This document shows, in pieces, positions 17,557 to 26,496 of a DNA stretch of 64,000 bases. The stretch's first letter is position 1; each line of letters begins with the position of its first letter. The DNA is from CAYRTV01 sp964505785. Its GTDB lineage: Bacteria; Acidobacteriota; Aminicenantia; Aminicenantales; Aminicenantaceae. Below the pieces are notes generated by a model. It made no database searches. It was not told the origin of the DNA and saw only the letters and a list, made by a program, of their open reading frames with translations. The stretch is taken from positions 310,001 through 374,000 of the forward strand of contig CAZDJZ010000002.1 in the NCBI GenBank assembly GCA_964505785.1, in the 5' to 3' direction. A program made the position numbers and the translations under genes.

Positions 17557-18591
17557 TTATTTAAATTTTAAGAAAAATGTCAAGTTGGCATAGATATCGG
17601 CATCGGGTTTGTCTCCGAATTCCGGTTCATCATAAAAAGCATACTTGACATTGGGAATCAGCCAGAAATCTTTGAACACTTCAAAACTGACACCGGCGAT
17701 AATCAGATTGGTTTTGACATAATTAGCCATGGGGATGTAAGAAAGGCCCTGGCCTTTGAAAGCGGCCTCCCAGCCGTCTCCCATGGTTTTATCATAGCGG
17801 GCGATGATATCCACGCCGCCGCCGGCGGAAATCACGGCAAACCCGGAGAGGATGCCGAAATCCCAGCTCATGTCTCCAGCACTGACATGTTCATTGGCAT
17901 AATGGAGCCCTGCGCGCCCCCAGTCACCCTGGTAACCGGCAAACCCTTGATACACCATGGAACTGACATCATTTTCTTTGGTTTCATAATCGCCGTAGGC
18001 TTCCAAGACAAAACCTTCCGCCGGCTGAAAAGTCAACGCGCCGTAAATGATTTTGCTGTTATTGGTCTCGCCCTTATTGGAAGAACCGTTGCCGTACATC
18101 AGCGTGTAGCTGACAGTTCCACCTTCATCCAGGTCACCTTCCAATGCGACACCGTGATCACGGGACGATCTGATTTTGAGCAAGTCTAGGGGTGTTTTTT
18201 CAAGCGAGCGGTATCCCCAAAAATCTTCAATGGTTTTTCCGAAAGTCGGCGGAGAAATCACACCACCTTTGATTGCGTGATTCCCGAACGAATAGCTCAA
18301 ATACGCATCCTTAACCACCGGAACCATTTTGTCTTTACTGGTAAAATCGCCCGGGGAATCCATTTCAAACCGCAGCCGCATTTTCAGATTGTCGGTCAGC
18401 TTATTGTTGTAGGTGAAATAAATCCGCCGGAACCAAAGCCCATGACGCCCTTCATAGTCGTCCACATTGTTGCCGGCCACATAATAATAGTCGCCGAACA
18501 TAAGGCCTTTAAACTCACCTTGAGCTTGTACAAGGCCGGGAAAGAGAGAGATGGCTACTGCAGCCATCAAAACTAAACTTACTTTTTTCAT
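17557..18591 (-). CDS. outer-membrane porin, probably phosphate-starvation linked
   Basis: This 344-aa protein has a signal peptide (MKKVSLVLMAAVAISLFPG, cleavage near VQAQG) followed by alternating beta-strand sequence such as WFRRIYFTYNNKL, MRLRFEMDSPGDF, DAYLSYSFG and a terminal aromatic strand IYANLTFFLKFK ending in Phe-Lys. This is the plan of a porin of the OprP/OprO-like group. Placement directly upstream of pstS in the same operon suggests an outer-membrane path for phosphate; anion selectivity is inferred, not seen. Confidence 0.8.
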   Translation of the reverse strand: MKKVSLVLMAAVAISLFPGLVQAQGEFKGLMFGDYYYVAGNNVDDYEGRHGLWFRRIYFTYNNKLTDNLKMRLRFEMDSPGDFTSKDKMVPVVKDAYLSYSFGNHAIKGGVISPPTFGKTIEDFWGYRSLEKTPLDLLKIRSSRDHGVALEGDLDEGGTVSYTLMYGNGSSNKGETNNSKIIYGALTFQPAEGFVLEAYGDYETKENDVSSMVYQGFAGYQGDWGRAGLHYANEHVSAGDMSWDFGILSGFAVISAGGGVDIIARYDKTMGDGWEAAFKGQGLSYIPMANYVKTNLIIAGVSFEVFKDFWLIPNVKYAFYDEPEFGDKPDADIYANLTFFLKFK

Positions 18592-18676
18592 CCTTGTTTC
18601 CTCCTTGAAAATAATTGTTTTACTATCTTTAAATACACCTTTATCATTTTCTATCCTTGACTCATTGCGCCTCCTT

Positions 18677-18694
18677 AGTCAAATTCAATGTCAT
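18677..18694 (+). promoter_or_regulatory. weak candidate Pho box
   Basis: AGTCAAA and ATGTCAT, two 7-nt half-sites spaced by 4 nt (11-nt period), resemble the CTGTCAT direct repeats bound by PhoB. They lie 86 nt upstream of the porin start, but oriented on the plus strand, opposite to the operon. Low certainty. Confidence 0.22.
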
Positions 18695-18779
18695 TTTCGT
18701 AGGGTTTGATTAAATAGAGATAAAGATTGTGTTAAATATTAGTTAATCTGAAGAAAAATAATTAATCTGGGTTATGACT

Positions 18780-18992
18780 TAGCCTGAACTATTCATAATA
18801 AAATTGCGATGTTTTTGCAATCTCTTTGTTATAAGGGACAAACAAGGTTTTCGCGGTGAAGTGGCGGTCTTATCGCTATACCGCTAATACAAAGCAGCAA
18901 GACATCCTTTATCGCGGAACTCCTCAGGACGACATTGAATCAAACCAATGTCGTCGTCTGCGGCAATCTCTGCCTATGAATAATCCAGGTTA
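18780..18992. repeat. AGCCTGAATTATTCA-type intergenic repeat, copy C
   Basis: Left end TAGCCTGAACTATTCATAAT, right end TATGAATAATCCAGGTTA. The AT-rich arm (AAATTGCGATGTTTTTGCAA) is on the left and the GCGGCAATCTCTGC arm on the right, so it is inverted relative to copy B. The core contains CTCCTCAGGACGACATTG, a REP-like unit. It fills most of the 467-nt gap between phoR and the porin gene. Confidence 0.75.
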
Positions 18993-19058
18993 AAGAAAGC
19001 AGTAAAGAAAGAAGTGAATGAAGGTGAAGAGAAAAAAACGAATAAACAACGTTATTAT

Positions 19059-20792
19059 TCATGCATAATTCAGAGGTAAAGTGATGACAAAGCGGGTTCC
19101 GATTCCAGGAGAGCTCTCCACGGCTATGTGCCCGCCGTGCAGCTGGATAATATGCTTGACGATCGAAAGACCAAGTCCGGTTCCGCCTAAACTTCGGGAA
19201 CGTGATTTATCCACCACATAAAACCGTTCAAAAATCCGGTTTAAATCGGGATCGGGTATGCCGATTCCGGTATCTTGAACAGACAAGAAAAACTCATGCC
19301 CCGAATAACCGAGGTCAATTGTGATTCGGCCGCTTTCCGTATATTTAACGGCATTATCGAGGAGATTAATCAAAACCTGTTCCAGCATAAAAGGATCCGC
19401 ATATATGCGCGGCAGTCCGGATTCAGTATTGATGATGATATCCAAGTTTTTTTCCTTTATGCGCGGCTGAAAAATATCACATACATCCCGGATAAACATT
19501 TCCGCATCAAACAGTTCTTTTCTGAAGGGTTTTTCCTTGTCTTCAACTTCCGAGAGTACCAGTAAATCTTTCACAATATAAATCAAACGGTCGGTATTCC
19601 GTTTCAGTGTTTTCACATAATCCAAAGGCCGTCCTTTTACTTCTTCTTCCAGGGTTTCCAAAAAACCTTTGATCGCGGTCAAGGGTGTTCTCAATTCATG
19701 GGATACATTGATCACGAAGTCCCGCTTGATTTTCTCAATATTTTTAACCTGCGTGATATCATGAAATGTGATCACCATTTCATTCCGTGTTTCCAAATAA
19801 TTTATTCTGCAAAAATACATCCGGTTATTAAGTTCAAATTCCTGCGTATAGCGGCCGCCTTTTTCAGATGCCGCTTTGACCATTTCACTGAATTGGGGCT
19901 CCCGGATCACCTCCCAATAGTATTTACCTGTTTCGACCCGGCTTTTGCTCAATTCCTGAAAACTCTGATTGGATAAAACGACTCTGCCGTCTTTGTCTAG
20001 AACCAGCAGGCCTTCTTCCATGGACAGGAGGATGCTCCGCATTTCATCGTTTTTGTGAGAAATGTCTTGGAATAATTTTTTAATCTGCCCGGCCATAAAA
20101 TTAAAACTCCGGGCTAATTCCTGAAGTTCATCCTGATTCTTTATGAGCACTTTGACATTAAAATCACCGGAACCTATGCGGTTGGCCGCCCGGCCGAGTT
20201 CTCCAAGGGGCCGGGTGATTGACCGGGTTACAACCAAGGCAGCTATGATGGACAAGGCTAAAAGAATAAGAACAAACTGGAACAGACTTTTTCTCAGGCC
20301 TGACAGAAGGATATTTATGTCACTGATATACCGGCTTAACCGCAGGACAGCAGCCACTTCCCCGTCCTGCATGACCGGTAAGCCCACATAAAGCATATCT
20401 TTCTGCACGGTTTTGCTGAACCGGACGGATTGTCCCGGCTCCCCTCCGAAAGCGCGAATGATTTCCGGGCGAAACTTATGATCATCCATCACTGCGGGGT
20501 TCTCATCCGAATCCGCTAAAACCCGGCCTTGTTCATTGACCAATGTGATCCGGGTGTCTATTTCCCGGCCAAAACGCTCAAAATATTTATCAAGCTGCTC
20601 CGCCCCCTGCTGCTCCCATAATTTGATGATTTCCGTTTTGACAGCGGTCCCAAGGGTATATAATTCCTGGGCTATGGAATCAATGTAAAATGATCGGGTT
20701 CTGTTAAAAGTAAAAAATAAAACAGCAGCGGAAAAAACCAGAATCAGGACAAGAAAACCAGCAGAAATTTTAAAGAAAATCGTTTTTTTCAT
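19059..20792 (-). CDS. phoR: sensor histidine kinase PhoR
   Basis: This 577-aa membrane kinase has TM1 near residues 8-27, a periplasmic sensor of about 140 aa, and TM2 near FQFVLILLALSIIAALVV. HAMP (RSITRPLGELGRAANRIGSG) and a PAS-like region (LVLDKDGRVVLSNQSFQEL) follow. HisKA has the phospho-His in FVINVSHELRTPLTAIKGF, and the HATPase has N box LLDNAVKYTE, DTGIGIP and GGTGLGLSIVKHI. The ATG overlaps the phoB stop (ATGA). The domain order matches PhoR, and the nearby pst operon supports phosphate sensing. Confidence 0.93.
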   Translation of the reverse strand: MKKTIFFKISAGFLVLILVFSAAVLFFTFNRTRSFYIDSIAQELYTLGTAVKTEIIKLWEQQGAEQLDKYFERFGREIDTRITLVNEQGRVLADSDENPAVMDDHKFRPEIIRAFGGEPGQSVRFSKTVQKDMLYVGLPVMQDGEVAAVLRLSRYISDINILLSGLRKSLFQFVLILLALSIIAALVVTRSITRPLGELGRAANRIGSGDFNVKVLIKNQDELQELARSFNFMAGQIKKLFQDISHKNDEMRSILLSMEEGLLVLDKDGRVVLSNQSFQELSKSRVETGKYYWEVIREPQFSEMVKAASEKGGRYTQEFELNNRMYFCRINYLETRNEMVITFHDITQVKNIEKIKRDFVINVSHELRTPLTAIKGFLETLEEEVKGRPLDYVKTLKRNTDRLIYIVKDLLVLSEVEDKEKPFRKELFDAEMFIRDVCDIFQPRIKEKNLDIIINTESGLPRIYADPFMLEQVLINLLDNAVKYTESGRITIDLGYSGHEFFLSVQDTGIGIPDPDLNRIFERFYVVDKSRSRSLGGTGLGLSIVKHIIQLHGGHIAVESSPGIGTRFVITLPLNYA

Positions 20793-21469
20793 TCTTCTAA
20801 TTTATATCCGACTCCCCGTACGTTTTTTATCATCGAGGCCGCATCACCCAGTTTTTCCCGCAAGTGCTTGATGTGAACATCGATGGTCCTGTCCACGACA
20901 GCTTTTTCCTGTCCCCATAAATAATCAAGAATTTTTTCTCTTGAGAAAACCCAGCCCTTTTTGGATAGAAGCAATTGCAGGATACGAAACTCAGTGGAGG
21001 TAAGATCAACTTTACGGGATTGAACTCGAACCTCATGTTTGTCCGTATCAACGGATAGTATTCCAGCGGCGGACAAGACTTCCGTGGGCATTTTTTCTTG
21101 TTTCCGCCTGAGGACAGCGCGGATTCGCGCAACCAGTTCCTTAGGAGAAAAGGGCTTGGTGACATAATCATCCGCCCCCAATTCAAGTCCCAATATCTTA
21201 TCCACTTCCTCACTTTTGGCAGTCAGCATAATCACCGGAATGGAATCCAGGGTGTCTTGTCTTTTTAAATATTTACATATTTCCAAGCCGTCCATATCAG
21301 GAAGCATCAAATCCAAAACGATTAAATCAGGATGGGAATTTTTTAAAAAATCCATGAATGATTCCCCATTTAAAAAGACTTCTGAATGGTAGCCGTTTTT
21401 CTCCAGATGAATAGAAATCAATTCCAAAATATCGGGTTCATCATCCACAATCGCGATTAATTTAGACAT
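20789..21469 (-). CDS. phoB: phosphate regulon response regulator PhoB
   Basis: This 226-aa OmpR/PhoB-type regulator has a receiver with IVDDEPDILELI, phospho-acceptor Asp in LIVLDLMLPDMDG, MLTAKSEEVDK and KPFSPKELVARI, then a winged-helix domain (LTSTEFRILQLLLSKKG, VVDRTIDVHIKHLREKLG, IKNVRGVGYKLEE). The start is ATG 21469, with AAAGGACG 6 nt upstream; the longer frame to 21541 has no ribosome site. It is co-transcribed with phoR and is the likely activator of the downstream porin-pst genes. Confidence 0.95.
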   Translation of the reverse strand: MSKLIAIVDDEPDILELISIHLEKNGYHSEVFLNGESFMDFLKNSHPDLIVLDLMLPDMDGLEICKYLKRQDTLDSIPVIMLTAKSEEVDKILGLELGADDYVTKPFSPKELVARIRAVLRRKQEKMPTEVLSAAGILSVDTDKHEVRVQSRKVDLTSTEFRILQLLLSKKGWVFSREKILDYLWGQEKAVVDRTIDVHIKHLREKLGDAASMIKNVRGVGYKLEE

Positions 21470-21604
21470 TATTCCGTCCTTTCCCCATTCTGAACTAAAT
21501 CCAGCCTCCTGCATTATATATGCATCCAAAAAATTATTCAATTCAGGGTTTTATTGAATCATAAAAAAGAAGATGAAGCTTAAAAAGTGAGAAAAAAAGA
21601 GTTT

Positions 21605-21630
21605 GCGGCCGGGGCTTAAGCCCCGGCCGC
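21605..21630 (-). terminator. perfect-palindrome terminator after MFS gene
   Basis: Arms GCGGCCGGGGC and GCCCCGGCCGC around TTAA form a 26-nt perfect palindrome. On the minus strand it is followed within 6 nt by CTTTTTTTCTC. It lies 31 nt after the MFS stop, so it fits an intrinsic terminator insulating phoB. Confidence 0.75.
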
Positions 21631-21661
21631 TGTGTATAGTATGGATGAATAATTGGGGATA

Positions 21662-23161
21662 TTAACTTTCTTCAGCGACTGTTTCTGCTTTTTTTTCTTC
21701 TCCGGAAGGTAACTCCAATCCATAGCCCTGATGTTTATCAGCCCGTTTTAATTGGAAGGCCAGAAAAATGGAGATCACTCCCAAACCAACCAGCATGAGA
21801 ATGGGAATGGTGTAGTCATATGTAGGGATTTCCCCTGTCGCGCGCATAACCTCTATTCTTTCCCCCACTTCCGCCCTGGATAATCCCTGGGCAAGAAGCT
21901 TTTCGCGCATGGCTTGGATCGTCTGCACCACTTTGGGATTGGACCAGTCGAGAACCTGCCCAATGCCCCAGTAAAAAGCGGACAGCCCATAGTTTTGAAC
22001 GGTAAACATCGTGGCATATGCAGTGCCCAGCCGGTTTTCGGCTACAATTTTCGCCACTGAAGGCCACATGGCGGCTGGAACCAAAGAAAATGCGATGCCT
22101 AACGCGAACAGGCCGGTGTAGCCCAAAATTGCGCTGTTTAAAAGCGACAAGGTGACATGGGCGTATATGAGCAGCAGAGAACCCAGTATCATGAGAGAAG
22201 CCGCCTTTCCCTTTTTATCAACAATCTTTCCGAAAATCGGAGTGAAAATGATTGTGCCCAAGGGAATAAGCCCGCTGATTTTCGGTCCATTCTGCAGATA
22301 GGCCATGATTTTTTGCCACAAAGACATTCCACTCATGTCCGGCATGGAAAAAGTCAATCCGAATTTATTTACCAGTAAATCCGGAGCATATTGGAGGAAA
22401 GGAAAAACCGCCGAATAAAACGCCACACATAAGAGGGCGATATAAATAAACGACCGGTTGGTCACCAGCTCGACTAAGTCTTTAAACTTGAATTTATCTT
22501 CCGGAGACGCCTTCGCCGTTACCTTCATCTGCTTATCCAGCCTGACATCAAACATGAGATAAGCCAGAAAAAGAAGAGTCCCGACACCAATGACCGACGC
22601 GGCGGCGAACAAAGCATTACTGACTCTTCCAGCCGCTATATCCAGACCGAATGAAATGGCAAAGAAACTTCCCAGCCGGCCCACAACCACATTGAGACCC
22701 ATGGCGAAAGCCAGTTCTTTCCCCTTAAACCACTTAACTATGATCCTCTGTATTAAAACACAGGTTGTTTCCAATCCTATGCCGAATAAAATCCGGCCGG
22801 CCATCATTGAAATCAGCATAGCTTTTTCACTGGTTCCAAAAACTCCCAAGCTTCCAAGGGAAACAACAAAAGCACCGGCTGTGGCAAGAACGGCCAGAAT
22901 CACTCCAACCTTCCTGATGCCCCAGCGGTCCAAAGCTATACCGCCGACAATGATCATTAAGGCCAGATTCGCCCATGTGGTTGAACTGATCAATAAACCG
23001 AATTGAGAACTCGAAAACCCCAACTGGCTTTCGAACAGTCCTTTTAAGGGACCGAGGCCATCTTGAAACCAGTATGTCCCGAACATCAGAATACTGATCA
23101 TTCCGAGAACAGTGAACCGTATCGAGGCTGACTCCTTAAGTAACTGCTTAGCCTTTTCCAT
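21662..23161 (-). CDS. major facilitator superfamily transporter
   Basis: This inner-membrane transporter of 499 aa has about 12 hydrophobic segments. The loop 2-3 motif GGIALDRWGIRKVG corresponds to the MFS A-motif, with a related copy GKIVDKKGKAASLM after TM8. A long cytoplasmic loop and a charged C-terminal tail (GEEKKAETVAEES) are present. The start is ATG 23161 after GGAG; an in-frame TTG lies one codon upstream. The substrate cannot be told from the sequence. It stands alone between phoB and a divergent hydrolase. Confidence 0.85.
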   Translation of the reverse strand: MEKAKQLLKESASIRFTVLGMISILMFGTYWFQDGLGPLKGLFESQLGFSSSQFGLLISSTTWANLALMIIVGGIALDRWGIRKVGVILAVLATAGAFVVSLGSLGVFGTSEKAMLISMMAGRILFGIGLETTCVLIQRIIVKWFKGKELAFAMGLNVVVGRLGSFFAISFGLDIAAGRVSNALFAAASVIGVGTLLFLAYLMFDVRLDKQMKVTAKASPEDKFKFKDLVELVTNRSFIYIALLCVAFYSAVFPFLQYAPDLLVNKFGLTFSMPDMSGMSLWQKIMAYLQNGPKISGLIPLGTIIFTPIFGKIVDKKGKAASLMILGSLLLIYAHVTLSLLNSAILGYTGLFALGIAFSLVPAAMWPSVAKIVAENRLGTAYATMFTVQNYGLSAFYWGIGQVLDWSNPKVVQTIQAMREKLLAQGLSRAEVGERIEVMRATGEIPTYDYTIPILMLVGLGVISIFLAFQLKRADKHQGYGLELPSGEEKKAETVAEES

Positions 23162-23300
23162 CAAATTTCTCCATTTTTTATAGTTGTACTATATACTATC
23201 TTTTCGTGATGTATTGTATTAAAAAATCGTCGATTGTCAAAATGTTTTTTTCTTTGTAACCTTCTTCAATATTAATTAAAATAAATAAAAAGGAGGATTT

Positions 23301-24035
23301 ATGTTTATAAAAATTCTTATTTATTCTTTAGGGCTCATTATGATTTTTATGGGAACGGCTTCCGCGCAAGAATTTCAATCCGATATCGTATCCACTTCAC
23401 AAGGTGAACTGGAAATGACCTTCATTGGGCATGGAACCCTGATGTTCACATATAACAACATGATTATTCACATCGATCCGGTCAGCCGTTATGCAGATTA
23501 CACTCAATTGCCTGCGGCTGACATAGTGCTGATCACTCATGAACACGGCGACCATCTGGATCCTGACGCACTTGATAAAATTGTCAATCCGGATACTGAA
23601 GTCATGTTGACGTCCGCATGCAGACAGAAATATGATTATGGACAGGTAATGGAAAACGGTGATGAAATTATTTGTAAAGGCATAGAGATTAAGGCCGTCC
23701 CGGCTTACAATATCCAGCATATGCGCAGTCCCGGAAATCCATATCACCCTAAAGGAGAAGGAAACGGTTACGTCCTTGCTTTCGGGGATACCCGTGTCTA
23801 TATTGCCGGGGATACGGAAATTATTCCTGAAATGGAAAACCTTTTAGATATCAATATTGCTTTTCTTCCCATGAACCTGCCATATACCATGGACCCTGAA
23901 ATGGCAGCAGAAGCAGCCCGGATGATCAGTCCCGCCATCGTGTATCCCTATCATTATGGACAAACAGACCCGGAAGAACTTGCTGATCTGTTAGCGGATA
24001 CAAAGATTGAAGTCCGAATAAGAAATCTGCGCTGA
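23301..24035 (+). CDS. exported metallo-beta-lactamase-fold hydrolase
   Basis: This 244-aa protein starts with a signal peptide (cleavage near TASAQE) and has an MBL core of the UlaG/UPF0173 type: GHGTLMFTY, THEHGDHLDPDAL (the HxHxDH metal motif), FGDTRVYIAGDTEII and YPYHYGQTDPEEL with the final His. AGGAGGATTT precedes the ATG. Periplasmic hydrolysis of a phosphate or lactone ester is typical for relatives; the substrate is unknown. It is single and divergent from the MFS gene, and a REP-like repeat follows the stop. Confidence 0.88.
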   Translation: MFIKILIYSLGLIMIFMGTASAQEFQSDIVSTSQGELEMTFIGHGTLMFTYNNMIIHIDPVSRYADYTQLPAADIVLITHEHGDHLDPDALDKIVNPDTEVMLTSACRQKYDYGQVMENGDEIICKGIEIKAVPAYNIQHMRSPGNPYHPKGEGNGYVLAFGDTRVYIAGDTEIIPEMENLLDINIAFLPMNLPYTMDPEMAAEAARMISPAIVYPYHYGQTDPEELADLLADTKIEVRIRNLR

Positions 24036-24039
24036 AAGC

Positions 24040-24112
24040 TATTCAGCCTGATGCTTCGCAGGCCTCAAGATGACCCTGGCTGGTCACTTTCGAACTGCTC
24101 GGTCAGGCTAAT
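24040..24112. repeat. short repeat linking two convergent genes (CAGCCTGA...TCAGGCTA)
   Basis: ATTCAGCCTGATGCTTCGCA at one end and GGTCAGGCTAATAA at the other are inverted AGCCTGA ends, with a CCTCAAGATGACCC REP-like core between them. The TAG stop of the namZ-like gene (minus strand) is the CTA at 24108-24110, inside the repeat edge. Confidence 0.6.
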
Positions 24113-25436
24113 AAAGTAAATATTCCGTGCGGAGTTTTCGGAATGTCTCGAGATCCGGCTGAAATCCGTGAATAATCTCTGAGGCTGCTAAACCTTGTAT
24201 GAGCGCCTCTCTAACCAGCCTTGTACCCATGATCTTGTCAAAGTATTCCGGATGAAATTCAAATTTCTCCGGGTACATTTTTTTTATTGTTTCAATAATA
24301 TACAGTGTACACCTCAGAGGCTCAAACTGATCCCGGTCAATAACATGGATCTGGCATCCGCCGCATAATTCGCCTTGGTGTTTGGAAAAAACCGGAGTAA
24401 ACCAGGCTTCCCTGAACCGGACTCCGCTGAGCTGCAGTGAATTGAGGGTGTCTGCCAGAATCCTGCCTTCAATCCAAGGAGCGCCGAAAAATTCAAACGG
24501 ACGAGTGGTCCCCCTTCCCTCTGATATATTTGTGCCCTCAAGAAAAACTTGTCCGGGATAAACGGCAGCCGTTTTCAAATAAGGCATATTGGGAGAGGGT
24601 ATGATCCATGGCAATCCGGTCTCATCGAACCACATATCCCGTTTCCAGTTCTGCATCGGAATAACATGCAAATCAACCGGGGTTTCCAAAAATAAATCAT
24701 TAAACATTTGGGCCAGTTCCCCAGCAGTCATGCCGTGACGGACCGGAATGGGATACAAGCCGACAAATGAGCTGTATTCAGGATATTCCAAAACCGGCCC
24801 CGATACGGATATCCCGTTTAGGGGATTTGGCCTGTCCAGAACAATAAAAGGAATACCGGCCTGCGCACATCTTTGCATGCAGTAGGCCATGGTGGCGATA
24901 TAAGTATAGATTCTGGTCCCGACATCCTGAATATCAAAAATCATTACATCAATATCCCCGATCATTGTCTGGTCCGGGATTTTGCCTGCATCCTGCGTAT
25001 CAAAAGAACGCATATATTGGTCTATATTTTTCAGCATCCCGGGAGGGGGTTTTTGAGTCTGTCCGTATAGACTGAAAACCGGCAGCCCATAATGGCTGTC
25101 AAAGGTAAAAGGGATATATTCACCAGCTTGGGCATTCCCTCTTACCCCATGTTCAGGTCCGTAGAGGGCGGTTAGATCAATCTCCGGATGGCGATAAAAT
25201 AATTCTAAATCACTGACCAGCCGGCTGTTGACCCCGGTTGGATTAGTGACCAATCCGGCCCGCCTCCCCCGGACGAGATCCAGATGGTTTTCCAAAAATA
25301 CTTCCACCCCCGGCCTAACCTGTTTATGCAGATTTTCTGAGAGTCTGCCCTCGTTTCCAGGCCCACAGCCCCAGATGCATATCAGGCCCAACAATATGGC
25401 AGCAGTGCGGGCAGCCGGTTTAATAAGATTTTTCAT
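24108..25436 (-). CDS. DUF1343 / NamZ-type exo-beta-N-acetylmuramidase, lipoprotein
   Basis: This protein of 442 aa has a lipoprotein signal with lipobox IWGC near residue 25. The body matches the DUF1343 family: GRRAGLVTNPTGVNS, LYGPEHGVRG, MIFDIQDVGTRIYTYI, FIVLDRPNPL, VRHGMTAGELA, EGTNISEGRGTTRPFE. The characterised Bacillus member NamZ removes terminal MurNAc from peptidoglycan fragments. ATG 25436 overlaps the DUF4438 stop by one nt. It is last in the LacI - SSS - DUF4438 - NamZ run, suggesting use of cell-wall sugars. Confidence 0.88.
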   Translation of the reverse strand: MKNLIKPAARTAAILLGLICIWGCGPGNEGRLSENLHKQVRPGVEVFLENHLDLVRGRRAGLVTNPTGVNSRLVSDLELFYRHPEIDLTALYGPEHGVRGNAQAGEYIPFTFDSHYGLPVFSLYGQTQKPPPGMLKNIDQYMRSFDTQDAGKIPDQTMIGDIDVMIFDIQDVGTRIYTYIATMAYCMQRCAQAGIPFIVLDRPNPLNGISVSGPVLEYPEYSSFVGLYPIPVRHGMTAGELAQMFNDLFLETPVDLHVIPMQNWKRDMWFDETGLPWIIPSPNMPYLKTAAVYPGQVFLEGTNISEGRGTTRPFEFFGAPWIEGRILADTLNSLQLSGVRFREAWFTPVFSKHQGELCGGCQIHVIDRDQFEPLRCTLYIIETIKKMYPEKFEFHPEYFDKIMGTRLVREALIQGLAASEIIHGFQPDLETFRKLRTEYLLY

Positions 25437-26440
25437 CAACGGATTTTTAATAAAACCGCTAGATTCGCTTCCGGAGTGATCTCCAGGTCTATTTTTCCTT
25501 CCGCGGATGTCATAAGTGTGGTGAAACCGGGGCCATGCCCTGCGATCTTGGAGTTGCTGTGAGCAATTACACCAATGGATACAGCGCCTTGCTTGTAGAT
25601 GCGTCCGTAGGTATTATCTGCATCCACAACCGCCACTAAGTCACCGAAACGCAGAGTGTCTAAATTGTATTCCTTAACGGTTTTTTCATCGAACATTTGA
25701 ATATCATAATCCCCTCGGTAAACATGACTGCTCCCCAAGCCGGAGCCCATGATTTTTGCAGGAACTTTATGGGTGACCGGGACATTAATGCGTCCATCAG
25801 GGGATATCCGCATTCCGGCTTCAGACAAAGCGTCCATGAGAAAGGGGCTCATATTCATGACTTCGACACCTGATACATTTTTCAGGGTCATGCCCACACC
25901 ATAGGTGTAAACCTGCATTTTGTCTCCAATGACCAATTTATCGAAAACGGATTCATCCATAAAATCGACCATAACATGCTCGGCTCCTCCATGTTTCCCT
26001 ATGACCCGGCCGAATGCCCCTTTGGCCTCACCGGAGATGATTTTGACTTTATTGCCGATGCATGACAGTAAATTGAGGCCGGCGCTTTCTGAGCTGGACC
26101 TGCTGCCGGTGGTTCCGAGATTGTAGAGGGTGACCGCCGGCTCAACATGGTCACCAGCAATGTTCACAGCGGAATCCCCGGTGCGAAAATTATATGTAAT
26201 GCTTCCGGTTCCTGGTAAAACAAAAATTTTTCCTTCAGGATTGATGCGGTAAGGAGAAGAGCCTCCGCCGGGTGCAGCTATATAACCGACTGCGGCCTGG
26301 CGAACAAGCTCATTCCGGTTAAATTCAACCTTTTGATTCCCGTCCCGCTGCTCCGCGGTCATCTTGCTTCCAGGCAGCAGAATGAAAATGGTAACAGCGA
26401 TAAAAGCCATCATTTTTCCAAACAGACGAATATGAATCAT
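25436..26440 (-). CDS. exported DUF4438-like protein
   Basis: This protein of 334 aa starts at ATG 26440 (AGGAGGAAAGGAAC before it) with a signal peptide whose hydrophobic core is MAFIAVTIFILLPG. Its motifs (SCIGNKVKIISGEAKGAFG, GKHGGAEHVMVDF, GVGMTLKNVSGVEVMNMSP, GVIAHSNSKIAGHGPGFTT) agree with the DUF4438 family known from Thermotoga, whose function is unknown to me. The export signal and coupling to NamZ suggest a periplasmic role in the same pathway. The name rests on memory of the family. Confidence 0.7.
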   Translation of the reverse strand: MIHIRLFGKMMAFIAVTIFILLPGSKMTAEQRDGNQKVEFNRNELVRQAAVGYIAAPGGGSSPYRINPEGKIFVLPGTGSITYNFRTGDSAVNIAGDHVEPAVTLYNLGTTGSRSSSESAGLNLLSCIGNKVKIISGEAKGAFGRVIGKHGGAEHVMVDFMDESVFDKLVIGDKMQVYTYGVGMTLKNVSGVEVMNMSPFLMDALSEAGMRISPDGRINVPVTHKVPAKIMGSGLGSSHVYRGDYDIQMFDEKTVKEYNLDTLRFGDLVAVVDADNTYGRIYKQGAVSIGVIAHSNSKIAGHGPGFTTLMTSAEGKIDLEITPEANLAVLLKIR

Positions 26441-26496
26441 GTTCCTTTCCTCCTTTTTTTCTTTCTGATACCAGCTGTTTGTATTCAAACCAAGGT

